Shown here in pieces: positions 23,650-33,981 of a DNA stretch of 64,000 bases. This stretch comes from Yamagishiella unicocca (Eukaryota; Chlorophyta; Chlorophyceae; Chlamydomonadales; Volvocaceae): NCBI GenBank assembly GCA_003116995.1, contig BDSL01000025.1, positions 930,001 to 994,000 of the forward strand, in the 5' to 3' direction. Every line of letters begins with the position of its first letter. Positions within the stretch are counted from its first letter, which is position 1. A model generated the notes under the pieces. The model worked only from the letters and a program-made list of their open reading frames with translations, ran no database searches and was not told where the DNA came from. The position numbers and the translations under genes were made by a program.

Positions 23650-26600
23650 CTACTGCCGCCCGCGCGCTCCCATTCGACGCTGTCCTTCCAAAGTGTCACG
23701 CTGTCGGCGTTGCTGCTACTGCCGCCGCCGCTCGCCACGGGGCTGCCGGCGTTGCTCCAGCTACCGGTGGGGCTGCTACTGCCGCCGCCGGTGGCGTCGT
23801 CCTGAGGCGGCTGTAGCGGCGGCGCTTCCAAGACCACACTCATCCTCTTGCGCTGGGAGGAGAAGGGCACCAGCTGCAGGACTCGGCCGCCACCGCCGCC
23901 GTTGAGGAATTGCCGTACTGACGGCGGCGGCGCCGCCGCCGCCGCCGTCGCATCCGTCGCCGCCGGCAGCGGAGGCCCGTGTGCAGAGGAGGCTTCAGCG
24001 GCGGCGGCCTCAGCGCTGCTGCTGCTGCTGCCGCCGCCAGGGTCGCCGCCGTTTCGCTGGCCGGAGCCCCACTTGCCACCCCAGTCCCAACCCCAACCCC
24101 AGCCCAGGCTGTACGGCAGCTCCAGCATCGCGCACTCGGTGGGGCTGCCGCTGCGCTCGAAGGCCCCCCCTGGAGCCATGAACGGCCAACGGCGCGGCGA
24201 TGGGGGCGGCCCGGGGCGAGTTTAGCTCAGATGGTTTGAGGGGAGGGTGGCTGGGAGTGGTGGGGCTGCTGGGCGGGTACTGACTCCTACTCATCGGTTT
24301 ACCCTCCCCCCACGCTCGTACCCGTACGGCGGTTTCCTGCCACACCCGTACGACGGTTTCCTCCCACACCCGTACGGCGGTTTCCTCCCACACCCCGTAC
24401 GGCGGTTTCCTGCCACACCCGTACGGCGGTTTCCTCCCACACCCATACGGCGGTTTCCTCCCACACCCGTACGGCGGTTTCCTCCCACACCCGTACGGCG
24501 GTTTCCTCCCACACCCGTACGGCGGTTTCCACATCCGCGCGTGTCTCTTTCCCCCACCGCCCTGCCCTGTCCGAAGCCTATGTGCCAGCTACACTATCCC
24601 TGTCGTGTAGCCGGGCCTTTATGCCCCCCCCCGCCCTTTTCACGAGGGGCCCCTCGCCCCCGCACCCACCTTTATCCGGACTGCTCCCGAGGCAGGCGGT
24701 GGAGTTGACCACCAGCCCCTGCACTAGCAGGTTGCGGACACCCGCCGGCAGCACCGCATCCCCCTCCAGCTCCACATGCGCCTGCTTCCCACCAGCAGCA
24801 CCAGCAGCAGCAGCAGCAGCACCACCACCAGCACCACCAGCAGCAGCACCACCACCAGCAGCGGCAGCCGCAGCGGCAACAGCAGCACCACCAGCAGCGG
24901 CAGCCGCAGCGGCAACAGCAGCAGCCGCGACGGGACCTGCGCCGCCATCGTGACCGGGAGCCGCCGGCGGCGGCGGCGGAGGCATCAGCAGCAGCCGGGC
25001 GAGCGTCCTGTGTTTCAGCACCGCTCCACCACCACCATCACCACCACCACCACCATCCGTTGGGTGTTTCCCGGGCCGCTGCTGCTGCTGGTCGTGCTGG
25101 TGCGAGTGAGGGCGCGAGTGGTGGTGCTGCTGGTGCTGCTGCTGCAGGTGGCGGGCTCCAAGGGGGGCGGGCGGCTGCCTCACCACGCGGTAGTGGCGGC
25201 CCGCGGCCCACAGTCGAACCACGGCCATGTCGTTGGAGGTGAGCGTCCCAGTCTTATCGCTGGAAGGGGGGGCGGAGGGGGGCGGAGGGGGGCGGAGGGG
25301 GGGGGAGTCGGCATAAAAAACCCGTTGCACGAGACGGGTGGAATAGCTGGAACACAGGCTTCGGACACACGCGGTTGCGGGCGCATGCTGGAGCACTTGG
25401 ATTGAGAAACCGGTACCGAGAAAGCTGTGGAGGTGGCCTGGATCCCCTCCCTCTCCCCATGTGTGAGTGCTGACCCACGGGCTTTCCTCACAAACCTCCA
25501 CCCCCCATACCTCCCCCCCCATACACAAAAACAACCCCCCACCCCCATACACAAGAACAAACCTCCCCCCCATACACAAAAACAAACCTCCCCCCCCATA
25601 CACAAAAACAAACCTCCCCCCCCCATACACAAAAACAAACCTCCCCCCCCCATACACAAAAACAAACCTCCCCCCCCCATACACACACAAACCTCCCCCC
25701 CCATACACACACATACACACCACACACATGTCGCACCTGCAGATGGTGGTGGCCGCCCCCATGGTCTCGCAGGCGCCCAGGTGCCGTACAAGGTTGTTGT
25801 CCGCCAACATGCGTTGCACGCTACGGGAAGGGGGGTGGCGGTTGGGGTTTGGGGTTTGGGGTTTTAGGGTTCTTTTTTGTTACATACACACGTCCGGTAA
25901 GCGATGTGTTTCCTGTCAGGACACACGGCCGCCAGAAGCAAGCGGGCCCCCTCCTGGAGCTCGAGCCCCCCCCCCCGTCAGAATCCAGCGCCGCTTCGAT
26001 GGTCGCTGCGACTGGCGGGGGGCCCCTCCCCTCGGAAAAGGCAACCCCCCCCGCTCCAAACGGCATGCATCTCCAAATGTCTGTCACAATCGGTTTTTTT
26101 TACGGTTACACGGGTCTTCCCCCCCGCTCTTCCCCCCCCCCGCTCGCCCGCCCACCTGAACGCCAGCGCCAGCGTCACCGCCAGCGGCAGCCCCTCCGGC
26201 ACCGCAACCACGAGGATGGTGATCGAGGTGATGACCAGCTCCAGGTACGACTGTCGTACGTACGACAAACGCGGGGAAGGGGGCCTTACTTATTGCGGCA
26301 AGGAATTTTAAATGCCCAGGTCCGACCTGACAGGCGCGGCTGCGTGTGCAACGATGTACGACACTTCACCCCACGCCGCACCCCTGGAACCCCCGAGACC
26401 GACCTCATCCGAAACACTCGACTGCCGTATCCCGTATCCCGTATCCCACATCCCGTATACCTTTCTAGAATCCGCGACTTCACGGGCCCCGAAACCCAGC
26501 TTTACCCCCCGGCCTCCCAGCCCCGGCCTCACTCGCGCGATGTCCATTCCCGGGGGCAGCCCCGCGCCGTCCCCACCCGACGTGGTCAGCAGGGTCGTGG

Positions 26601-29600
26601 TGTAGGCGGCGGCGTTGACCACAAACACCCCCGCAGCAGCAGCCACCCCGAAGGCGCCGATGCGCTGCGCCAGCACCTTTGGGGGGCGGCACGGCACGGC
26701 ACGGGCGTAGTACGGCGTAGTACGGCATAGTACGACAGGTACGACAGGTACGACAGGTACGGCGCGGTGAGGAGGGGGAGGCGTCAAGAGCTGGTGGGGC
26801 CGGGGCCGGGGGGGGAGAGGGCTCGGGCGGCACACGAGCGCCGCCGCCATGGCTCCGCCCTGGAGAAACGACAAGGACCCAGCATCCCAGGTACGGATGG
26901 TCGTACACGCTGACGTGTCTCGTACCACCATAAAACACAGAGCCGCGCGCTGCGCCTGCAGCGGCCTCGCGTTGTGGCAGCCGCGCTAAGTACCAACCGG
27001 GTTATTAGTACGGCTCCCGCCCCCGCAGCCCCGTCCATCACTGCCCCTCCCCATGGGCCCGCCGCCTCCCCCACCTGGCCCCTCACCACTAATCACGCGT
27101 CCATACCCCCCCCACACACACTCGAAAAGTCTTTTCCAAACCGTTTTTCTCCGCATCCACGGGTTTTCCTCGAAACCCCACACACCCATCGTGTACACGG
27201 ATCTGATCTTCTTCGCACACGCACACACCTTTCCCCTGTCCCTCCGCCCCCACCAACCCGCCCCTCCCCCCCACACACCCTCCCCCCCCCACATACCCAG
27301 TTCTCCAGCATGCATCTCAAAACTTCTGTTTTAAACGGTTTTTCCGGACATCCACGGGTTTCCCTCGAGCCCCACATACACATACACACACCTGCAGCTT
27401 CTGCGTCAGGAACGTCTCCACGCGCAGCGCCACCCCATCTGCTGCCCCCGCGCCGCCGTCCGCAGGAACTTCGACAGCCACAGCATTGGCGGGAGCCGCC
27501 GCCGCCGGAGCTGGCCCCCCGTCCGCGGCGGCGGAGGCACCAGCACTCCGCTCCTCTAGGTCATCCTCAACATCTCTGCTGCTGCCGGTTCCGCTGCCGC
27601 CGCCGCCGCCGCCGTCGTCATCACGACTCGCGCCGCCGACGGCGTCGTCGTAGCTAGCCAGCGAGTTCACCGTCGCCAGCGCCGCCGCCGCCGCCGACGT
27701 CGCCGCCGCCTGCAGGGCAGTGGCGGCGCCGCGGCCGATCCGCGCGAGGTTCCTCCCACGCCGCTGCTTCCGCCGCCCCCGCTCCTCAAGCTGCGGCTGC
27801 TCGGCCTGGTGAGGATAGTGCTCCGGCTGCGGCGGCTGCAGTTGTGGTTTCGGAGGCGAGGGCGCCGGCGGCGCCGGCGCGGCGGCGGCGCCGCCGCCGC
27901 CGGCGGCGCGCCGCATCATGGCGTTGATGCTGCCCTGCTGGCTGTACGGCCCTACGGCAAGTACGAGCATCTTGCCGTACCCGTCCAGTACCTTGCTGCC
28001 CGACAGCACCACGGCGGGGGCCCCCAGTCCGACGGGGCTGCGGCACACGTCCTCCGACTCCCCAGTCAGGTGGCTCTGATCCATCCTGGAGAGGCCGCGG
28101 CGGCGCGCACATGGGCGTACGGCATCGTACGGCGTACGACGATTACGTATTAGCGTTACCAAACAAAACCACCAGGTTTCACCACGCGCGCGGGCGCGGC
28201 CTACCAACAACAATCACCCAGAAATGTTCGCGACGGGCTGTGCTGGCAGGGAGCGGCTACCGCAGGTCCGCCCAGGTCGTTGCGTAGTAACTGTCGCCGC
28301 ACTACCTAAAACCCTAAAACTCCCCCGGGACCCCCGGCCCCCCCGCCCCTCCAGCCCCGCTACCTGATCTCGCCGCCAGCCACAAGGAGCCCGTCGGCCT
28401 GTGGGCGCCAGGGAGGGGAGGGGAGGGGGGGGAGGGGAGGGGGGGGGAGGGAGGCTTGTGTTTGCTGCGTGTAGGCCCGGGGGGATGCGGAGGGGCGGCG
28501 AGGAGCGGTGGCCAGGAGGGGCGGCGAGGAGGGCTCCGGTCCTCTCGCTAGCATGTCTACTTGTCTAGCCCCCACACCAAGTCCTCCACCCTGCTCCCCA
28601 GGACGTGCCATCAAGACGTTTCGCGACGCAGGTCCTTCTTGGCACAGCAGACGGGGGCCAGGACTCAACCTCCGGCTTTTGACGCCCTAAAACCAAGCTC
28701 CCCCGCATGCAAACCCTAGAACCCAAACCCAACCCACAGGAATGCCTGTCACAAACCCCAAACATTTCCCCGTCGGTTCGTTCTACAAAACTTAGAAACT
28801 TCATCGCGTGCCGACCTACGCCTCGCCTCCCAACCCAACCGAAACCCCCTCCGCACCCCTCCGCACCCGATGGAAAGTACTCCCCCCCCCCCCGCACCCC
28901 TCCGCACCCGATTGAAAGTACTCCCCCCCCGCACCTGCAGTATGTCGCCCGCCTCCACAATCACCAGGTCCCCCACCAGCAGCTGCCGGGAGGGGAGGGG
29001 GGTGGGCGGCCCGCCTCCTCGGACAACCCGGACCTGCACGAGTGTGCCAAGAGGGGAGGGGCTTATGCGGAGGGTGGGGACCAGGGGGCCGGATCGGCTG
29101 GTGGTGTGGTGGGCCTTATGCGGGGGGCGGGGACCAGGGAGGCGGATCGGCTGGTGGCGTGGTGGGCCTTATGCGAGTCCGCGAATCCACGGCCGACAAA
29201 CCGCGGTGGGCTGCGCCCGAGCCGTGCCTCGCGCCTGCGGCTCCGAAACCCCGCTTCCGTTACCTTGGCAGTGCTCGCGCCCTCCCAAGGCCTCAACGCC
29301 TCATCGCAGCCCTGCCGATTCTCTGTAAACCCCCCGCCCCCACCACTGCTCGGTTTCTTTTGCCCTCCGTGTGTTTCGCCGACAGCCTCGTTCGCAGGTT
29401 CCCGGCAGACGAACCAGGTTCTGTCCGGCAGCCGCTGCTCCGAAACTATTCGTCCGCTGGTGTTGCCTCCTCCGTTTCCAACGTCGTGTAAAAAGAAACT
29501 TCTGCCCCCTTCCCCCGGCAGTGACCCCCCCCACACACACAGTCGCGTTACCGGTTCTTTTATTGTAACCCCCGCGCCCCCCCACACACACACTCGCAAC

Positions 29601-31249
29601 CGGTTATTTTCTGTACGCCCCTTCCCCCCGCCCCCCCAACCCCCCCCCCATACACACTTGCACGTCATCGTTGAGGCTGTTGAGCTGTCGGAACTTCGAC
29701 TCCTTGGCGTAGCCGGTGGCGGCGCTCACCTGAGCCCAGGAGCCGGGGGGGGGTTGTAAAACCCGTTTTACGCGACGGGACAGGGCCGTGGGGGGGGGAG
29801 AGGAGCCGTGTGTGTGGGGGGAGAGAGGAGCCCGGGGGGGGGAAGAGAGGAGCCGTATGTGTGCGTGTGTGTTTGTGGGGGGGAAGACCCGGTTACACGA
29901 CATATGAAATTGAGGGCAGAAACGAGCGAAACTGGCGAATAGTGTTCGTATACGCGACTAAGTGTGCATGCCGGTTCCCTTGCACCCTTCGCCCCGTCCT
30001 CCGACCCTACACCTTGCAAAATCTACACCCAAGTTTCCAAAGTCTTGTGCCCCACACGCAGCGCGTTCTGCCGCGCCTCCGTCACGCCCCCTCATGGTCT
30101 GTCCGGCTGTGGATCCACACGGATTATCCTTTACCCCCTCCCTTCTCTCCCCCGTCATGCGACCCCCGCTGCCCTTCCGACACCCTTCCACGGCACCCCC
30201 CCCCGCCCTCACCCCCCCCGTACCCCCCGTACCCCACGTGACCCACGTGGCCTCCCCCGCCCCACCCACCGCCACCACCAGCGCCACAGTGCCGAGAATC
30301 GCCGCCCCCTCCAGCCAGTCCCCGGAGGAGGAGGCGGAGGCGGCTGTGGAGGTCGCTCCCGCTACCGCCCCCGTGCTGTCCGCTGTCAGGGTCGCCAGTC
30401 CAAGTGACAGGACGCCCGAGGCGAGCAGCGCCTGCGGACCACAAGAGAGGGGACGTGATTGGAAACTGTTGTTGTAACGGGTCCTTGCACGTTACATATA
30501 AATAGCAATTGTACTTGCCAGACACCTAAGGAGTCTGATGAGTCGTGCCCTGCCTAAGGCATACTTGCCTAAGTCTTACGTTGCACACCCACGGGCACGC
30601 CAACAGAAACCCGCGGGTCGGCACGGAGGAGTTAAGTAAAACGGATGAGAAAACGTTTGGTGCACATGTTTGGAGATGCATGCTGGAGGACTGGGTTCAG
30701 GGAACTCAACCCGGACGTCGAGCGACGACCCCGGCTGCTACGCCTTCCCAGGCCGCGGAGAGAGGGACGCTCATATGAGAGGGGGACGCTCATATGAGAG
30801 GGGGACGTTTATATTAGAGAGGGACGTTCACGTCGAGCATACGACGCGCACCTGGACTGTGAAGTCGTCCAACGCCTCCAGCACCAGCTCCAGGAAGGTC
30901 ACCTCGTGCGGCGCCGGCAGCGCATTGATGCCGTACACCTCCCGCCGCGCCGCTTCGTCTTCTGGCGTGCCGGGCACGCCGCCCACCACCGAGCTGCTCA
31001 GCGCCGCCACCAGGCGGGCGGCGGTGGCGGTGGCGGTGGCGGCGGTGGTGGCGGCGGCGGCATCAGCGCCGCCGGCGGCTGTGGTGGCGGCGGCGGCAGC
31101 GGGCAGGTAGCCGTCGTGGTCGAAGGCGTACGACACCATGCGGGCCAGGTCCGCCGCGCTGACGGTGAAGCCGCCCGCTGGGGCCTCCCGTGGCACTGCT
31201 GCATCGGGCGCTGCCGCTGCTGCGGCTGGTAGTGGTAGTGATGGCGGGT

Positions 31250-31281
<32 letters not shown>

Positions 31282-32120
31282 GCGGACGCCGCCCCGGTGC
31301 TTCCAGGCGGATCCGGTGGGATCTCGAAGTCCTCCAGGGATGGGTATCTGGACAGATCCAGTGTTGACCGGAGCGCCGAAGATCCGGCCAGGGGGGCCTT
31401 ATCGCCGCCGAAGCCGCCGCTGCCGTCGCCGCGCCCAAGGGGATCGGCGTTACCCTCCCTGGAGGCCCGTGGAGCCGTACTGGAGAGGGGCGAACCTGGG
31501 CCGTACGTATCCCCTCCGCCATCGTCATAGCTGCCCATGCTGCTGTTGCTGCCGTACGAACGGGTGGGGACGCCAGCAGCGGCGGCAGTAGCAGTGGCAG
31601 CAGCACCGACCGGGCAAACGGCCGTGTTGGATTCGGAATCTTCCAGAGACAGCTGGCGCTGGCCTGGCGGCTGGAGCTCCGGCGAGGGCGCTGCCACGCC
31701 CTCCCTGGAGCCGGGGGGGTGGCAGCGCAGCGGCAGCAGCGGCCGCGGCGGCGGGGGGTGGGATGCCCACGTGCGTGGTGATGGCGGTGACGGCGCCATT
31801 GCGGCAGTCCTGGCACGTGCCGTCAGCGCTGTTACCGCCCGCCCTGCCGCCAGTAGCCCAGCTGGCGACGCGGTTGTGCCAAGCGTGCGCTGCAACATGC
31901 GGCTGGCGGAAGCTGCTAGAGCTGCTGGAGCGGACCGAAGCTGCACGGCACCCGTCCTGATGTGGCGCACACGTGTACGGTAAGAAGTTGACCGCCCTGG
32001 CAGGAAGAGCGCGGACATGGCCGCCGGCTGCTGCATGGCTGGGAGGGATCGTCCGCATGAAGGTAGCCGACAGCGCAGCGGCGCGCAGCGACCGCATTCG
32101 ACCTGCCGTTCTGGCAGCAT
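18515..32120 (-). CDS. Type IIB P-type Ca2+-ATPase (PMCA/ACA-like)
   Basis: ATP-driven Ca2+ export pump. Nineteen phase-consistent exons (minus): 32120-30852, 30431-30270, 29729-29658, 29033-28935, 28398-28364, 28085-27392, 26676-26533, 26250-26156, 25820-25737, 25259-24670, 24169-23411, 23015-22735, 22282-22198, 21812-21340, 20775-20681, 20344-20221, 19832-19700, 19213-18877 and 18734-18515. Motifs in order: actuator loop [10 protein letters not shown]4 [18 protein letters not shown]; phosphorylation site [55 protein letters not shown]; hinge [12 protein letters not shown]6 [21 protein letters not shown]8 [10 protein letters not shown]. Low-complexity inserts enlarge the A-M3 linker and N-domain. 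The product reaches about 1900 residues if ATG 32120 is used, which is uncertain: the first 200-300 residues are poorly constrained. It stops 30 or so residues after the last span (GIKV), so there is no C-terminal calmodulin tail. Autoregulation, if any, would be N-terminal as in plant ACAs (inference). Confidence 0.95.
19590..19910. repeat. Family A and C repeats in ATPase introns 16 and 17
   Basis: Read on the minus strand, 19625-19590 gives TGTGAGGGGAAACCCGTGGG (family A, sense, about 75 nt into intron 17). On the plus strand, 19870-19898 reads TATTAATAAAAGAACCGGTA then ACGCGAC (family C, antisense, in intron 16). Confidence 0.65.
20550..20592 (-). repeat. Family A fragment in ATPase intron 15
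   Basis: On the minus strand, GGTTTTGAGAGAGAGAACCC then GTGGTCC lies about 90 nt after the 5' splice site at 20680. Confidence 0.5.
23335..23400 (-). repeat. (CCAA)n tract and family A fragment in ATPase intron 11
   Basis: A (GGTT)n run on the minus strand leads into GGAAGGAAACCCTGGG, about 35 nt after the donor at 23410. The frame stays open by chance ([11 protein letters not shown]). Confidence 0.6.
24310..24535. repeat. About 22-bp minisatellite, roughly ten copies, in ATPase intron 10
   Basis: Unit CCGTACGGCGGTTTCCTCCC followed by ACA, with minor variants. ORFs open across it on both strands are products of the repeat. Confidence 0.9.
25495..25735. repeat. CATACACAAAAACAAACCTC-type minisatellite in ATPase intron 9
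   Basis: About eight to ten copies of a 25-30 bp unit joined by C-runs, ending at the donor of the exon 25820-25737. A sense family A fragment (GAGGAAAGCCCGTGGGTC) lies at 25466-25490. A family C copy lies at about 25310-25345. Confidence 0.85.
26055..26120 (-). repeat. Family A repeat in ATPase intron 8
   Basis: On the minus strand, GAAGACCCGTGTAACCG, an A-run, CCGATTGTGACAGACATTTG, then GAGATGCATGC. It is a diverged copy about 40 nt after the donor at 26155. Confidence 0.65.
27118..27380 (-). repeat. Two sense family A repeats in ATPase intron 6
   Basis: The copy at 27378-27300 reads, on the minus strand, GCTCGAGGGAAACCCGTGGA, CCGGAAAAACCGTTTAAAAC, AGAAGTTTTGAGATGCATGC, TGGAGAACTGGG. It begins about 14 nt inside the intron. 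A second diverged copy (TTTCGAGGAAAACCCGTGGA) runs from 27175 to 27118. Confidence 0.85.
29160..29215 (+). repeat. Family B repeat in ATPase intron 3
   Basis: GCGAGTCCGCGAATCCACGG then CCGACAAACCGCGG. The same string, in one or other orientation, appears near 38905-38945, 39240-39265 and 45685-45720. Confidence 0.6.
29530..29910. repeat. Cluster of family C repeats in ATPase introns 2 and 3
   Basis: Copies at about 29538-29568 (GTCGCGTTACCGGTTCTTTT), 29595-29618, 29753-29785 (GTAAAACCCGTTTTACGCGA) and 29880-29903, each beside C- or G-runs. They flank exon 29729-29658. Confidence 0.6.
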
Positions 32121-33202
32121 GGATGCGGGCCGTGAACGGACTTTCGACAGTGCAGCGCACGGCTACGACGATGCCGAAATTAAATTAGTCACACCAATTG
32201 AGAACGATATTTTAGCATTGCGTCTAGGCTGCTGGGAACGGCGAGCGGCTTCCCTTTCGCGACACGGGAGGTCGAAACCAAAAGCGGTCAGGAAAGGTGA
32301 TCTCAGCTAGCAAATTGACACCTCGTGATCAATTGTATTGGTAAACCGCTGCTCACACCATTACAGCTCGCCTCTGCCTTTATACAAGTTACTGGGGCTT
32401 TGGTTACCGGTAGTCGCAGCAGGCGGTGCCGTCAAGTTATGCAGCATAAGTTAGAATACACGTATATTGTAAAACGATTGACGTCGCAATTGTTTGCCCG
32501 CGTTTAGTCTGTGTTCCCCCGCAAGATTGGACAGTCCGTTGTCCCGTACCGGTACGCAAGATGCCCATTTGCGCGTAAACAAGTTCGTGCGCGTCAAGAA
32601 GTTAAATTTTAAACCTCATACACCGTGTTGTAACAGTTGGGGTGGTGAAAAATTTACCAATAGCTTCCTACAGTTTGCGTTGAGGCTGCTATATTCGTTC
32701 CCGTCGGTATGGCAGGTGCAACTATTTAATCTACGGGTAAGAGCTAATCGTCCTGGTAGATAGCGACCGCCCTGCTGCCTCAACCTAGTGTCAGAGCCAA
32801 GGCCGGCACGAACGGCGCGTTGCACGATAAGAGCCACTTGCAACTTGCACACAAAATAAACCAGAAATGGGATGCGTTCGCTTTGCCAGTTAGCGATTGT
32901 ATCCTTGGGTTCACTTCCAAACGACATCTGGACGAGCCGCCCCTGCCGAAACGCGCCGACCTTCCTCCTCTCGCGCAACGCGGTGGGACATATCCACCTG
33001 TCGCTCTAGGTCACCTCCTCGCTCCGCGCTCGGCCCACCCCCTCGTGCCTGTCGCACACACACCCCAGGCATCTCGCTCCAGCCGACGCAAGCAGCAGCA
33101 CCAGCCCACACCACCACCACCACCACCACCCTCGCGTCCGCCAGTGCGGCCTGTTGTCGCAACACAGCAGCCAAGGGCCGACCAGGGCCCTGCCAGGGCC
33201 GC
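32121..33202. other. Divergent promoter region between Ca2+-ATPase and RRM gene
   Basis: About 1.1 kb separates the two possible start codons. Bases 32170-32780 are clearly less GC-rich than the flanks, as expected of a bidirectional promoter. No TATA box or known element can be assigned with confidence. 5' UTRs or small first exons of either gene may lie here. Confidence 0.45.
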
Positions 33203-33940
33203 ATGCGCGCTGCCACGCTGGGCCCTGCTCTAGCATTGGCGTCGGCCACAGCCGCACATACACCCTCGGCGGCGGCGACGCTGGCGGCGGCGGTGCCCTC
33301 GGCGGCAACGCGCTGGGGACATGCCCCGGGACAAACCCCAACGCCGCCCGCCTCCAAGTGGCTTCCGCACCTACCCTCCAAGTGTTGGCCCTCCGCGGCG
33401 GTTGGCAGCAGGCGCCGCCCGCGCCACGTCAGCAGCGCGCTGGGCTGGCGGCTTGGCGCCGCCGCGCCACCCGCCACCAGCGCCGCCACAGTGACTGCGA
33501 CCCACGGCTCGGCGACCCACGGGTCAGTTGTTCCCTGCCGTCAGCTCGCGTCGCGGCTGCCAGGAGGCGCTCCTCGCGAGCGGCTCCCCCGGCGAGTGGG
33601 CGCTTCCGCGTCCCACTCACCACCCGGCGCCTCCGCGTCCCGCTCACCACCCGGCGGCGCTAGCGACGGCGGCGACGACGGCGGCGCTAGCGGCGGCGGT
33701 GGCGACGCTGGCACCGCCAAGCGGGCCAGCAAGCGCAGGCCGGGGAGGCCCGCCGGCACCAGCGCCCGCAGCCGCGACCAGGCGGCTGCCGGCAGCGCCA
33801 GCGGCACGGGGGCGGAAGCGCCGGGAGATGGCGGCAGCGGCAGCGGCAGCGACGTCGAAACGGAGAAGGCCACGGCGGGCGGCCGTCGCGGTCGCCGACG
33901 GTCCCGCGTCGCAGTGGACGAGATGGCGCTGCCGGAAGCG

Positions 33941-33981
<41 letters not shown>

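Noticed and set aside
24291..24708. Repetitive ORFs (RRFPPTPV / VWEETAVR type) at 24.3-24.7 kb
   Set aside because: Produced by a 22-bp minisatellite inside ATPase intron 10. The ATPase exons on both sides join in phase without it.
25427..26159. Pro/Lys/Asn-rich plus-strand ORFs (YTKTNLPPP repeats)
   Set aside because: They are antisense to ATPase intron 9, which is a CATACACAAAAACAAACCTC minisatellite.
28300..28325. Telomere-like CCCTAAAA repeats (also TTTTAGGG near 25.86 kb)
   Set aside because: Only one or two units each, with no array. The motif matches the Chlamydomonas-type telomere repeat but is too short to call an interstitial telomere.
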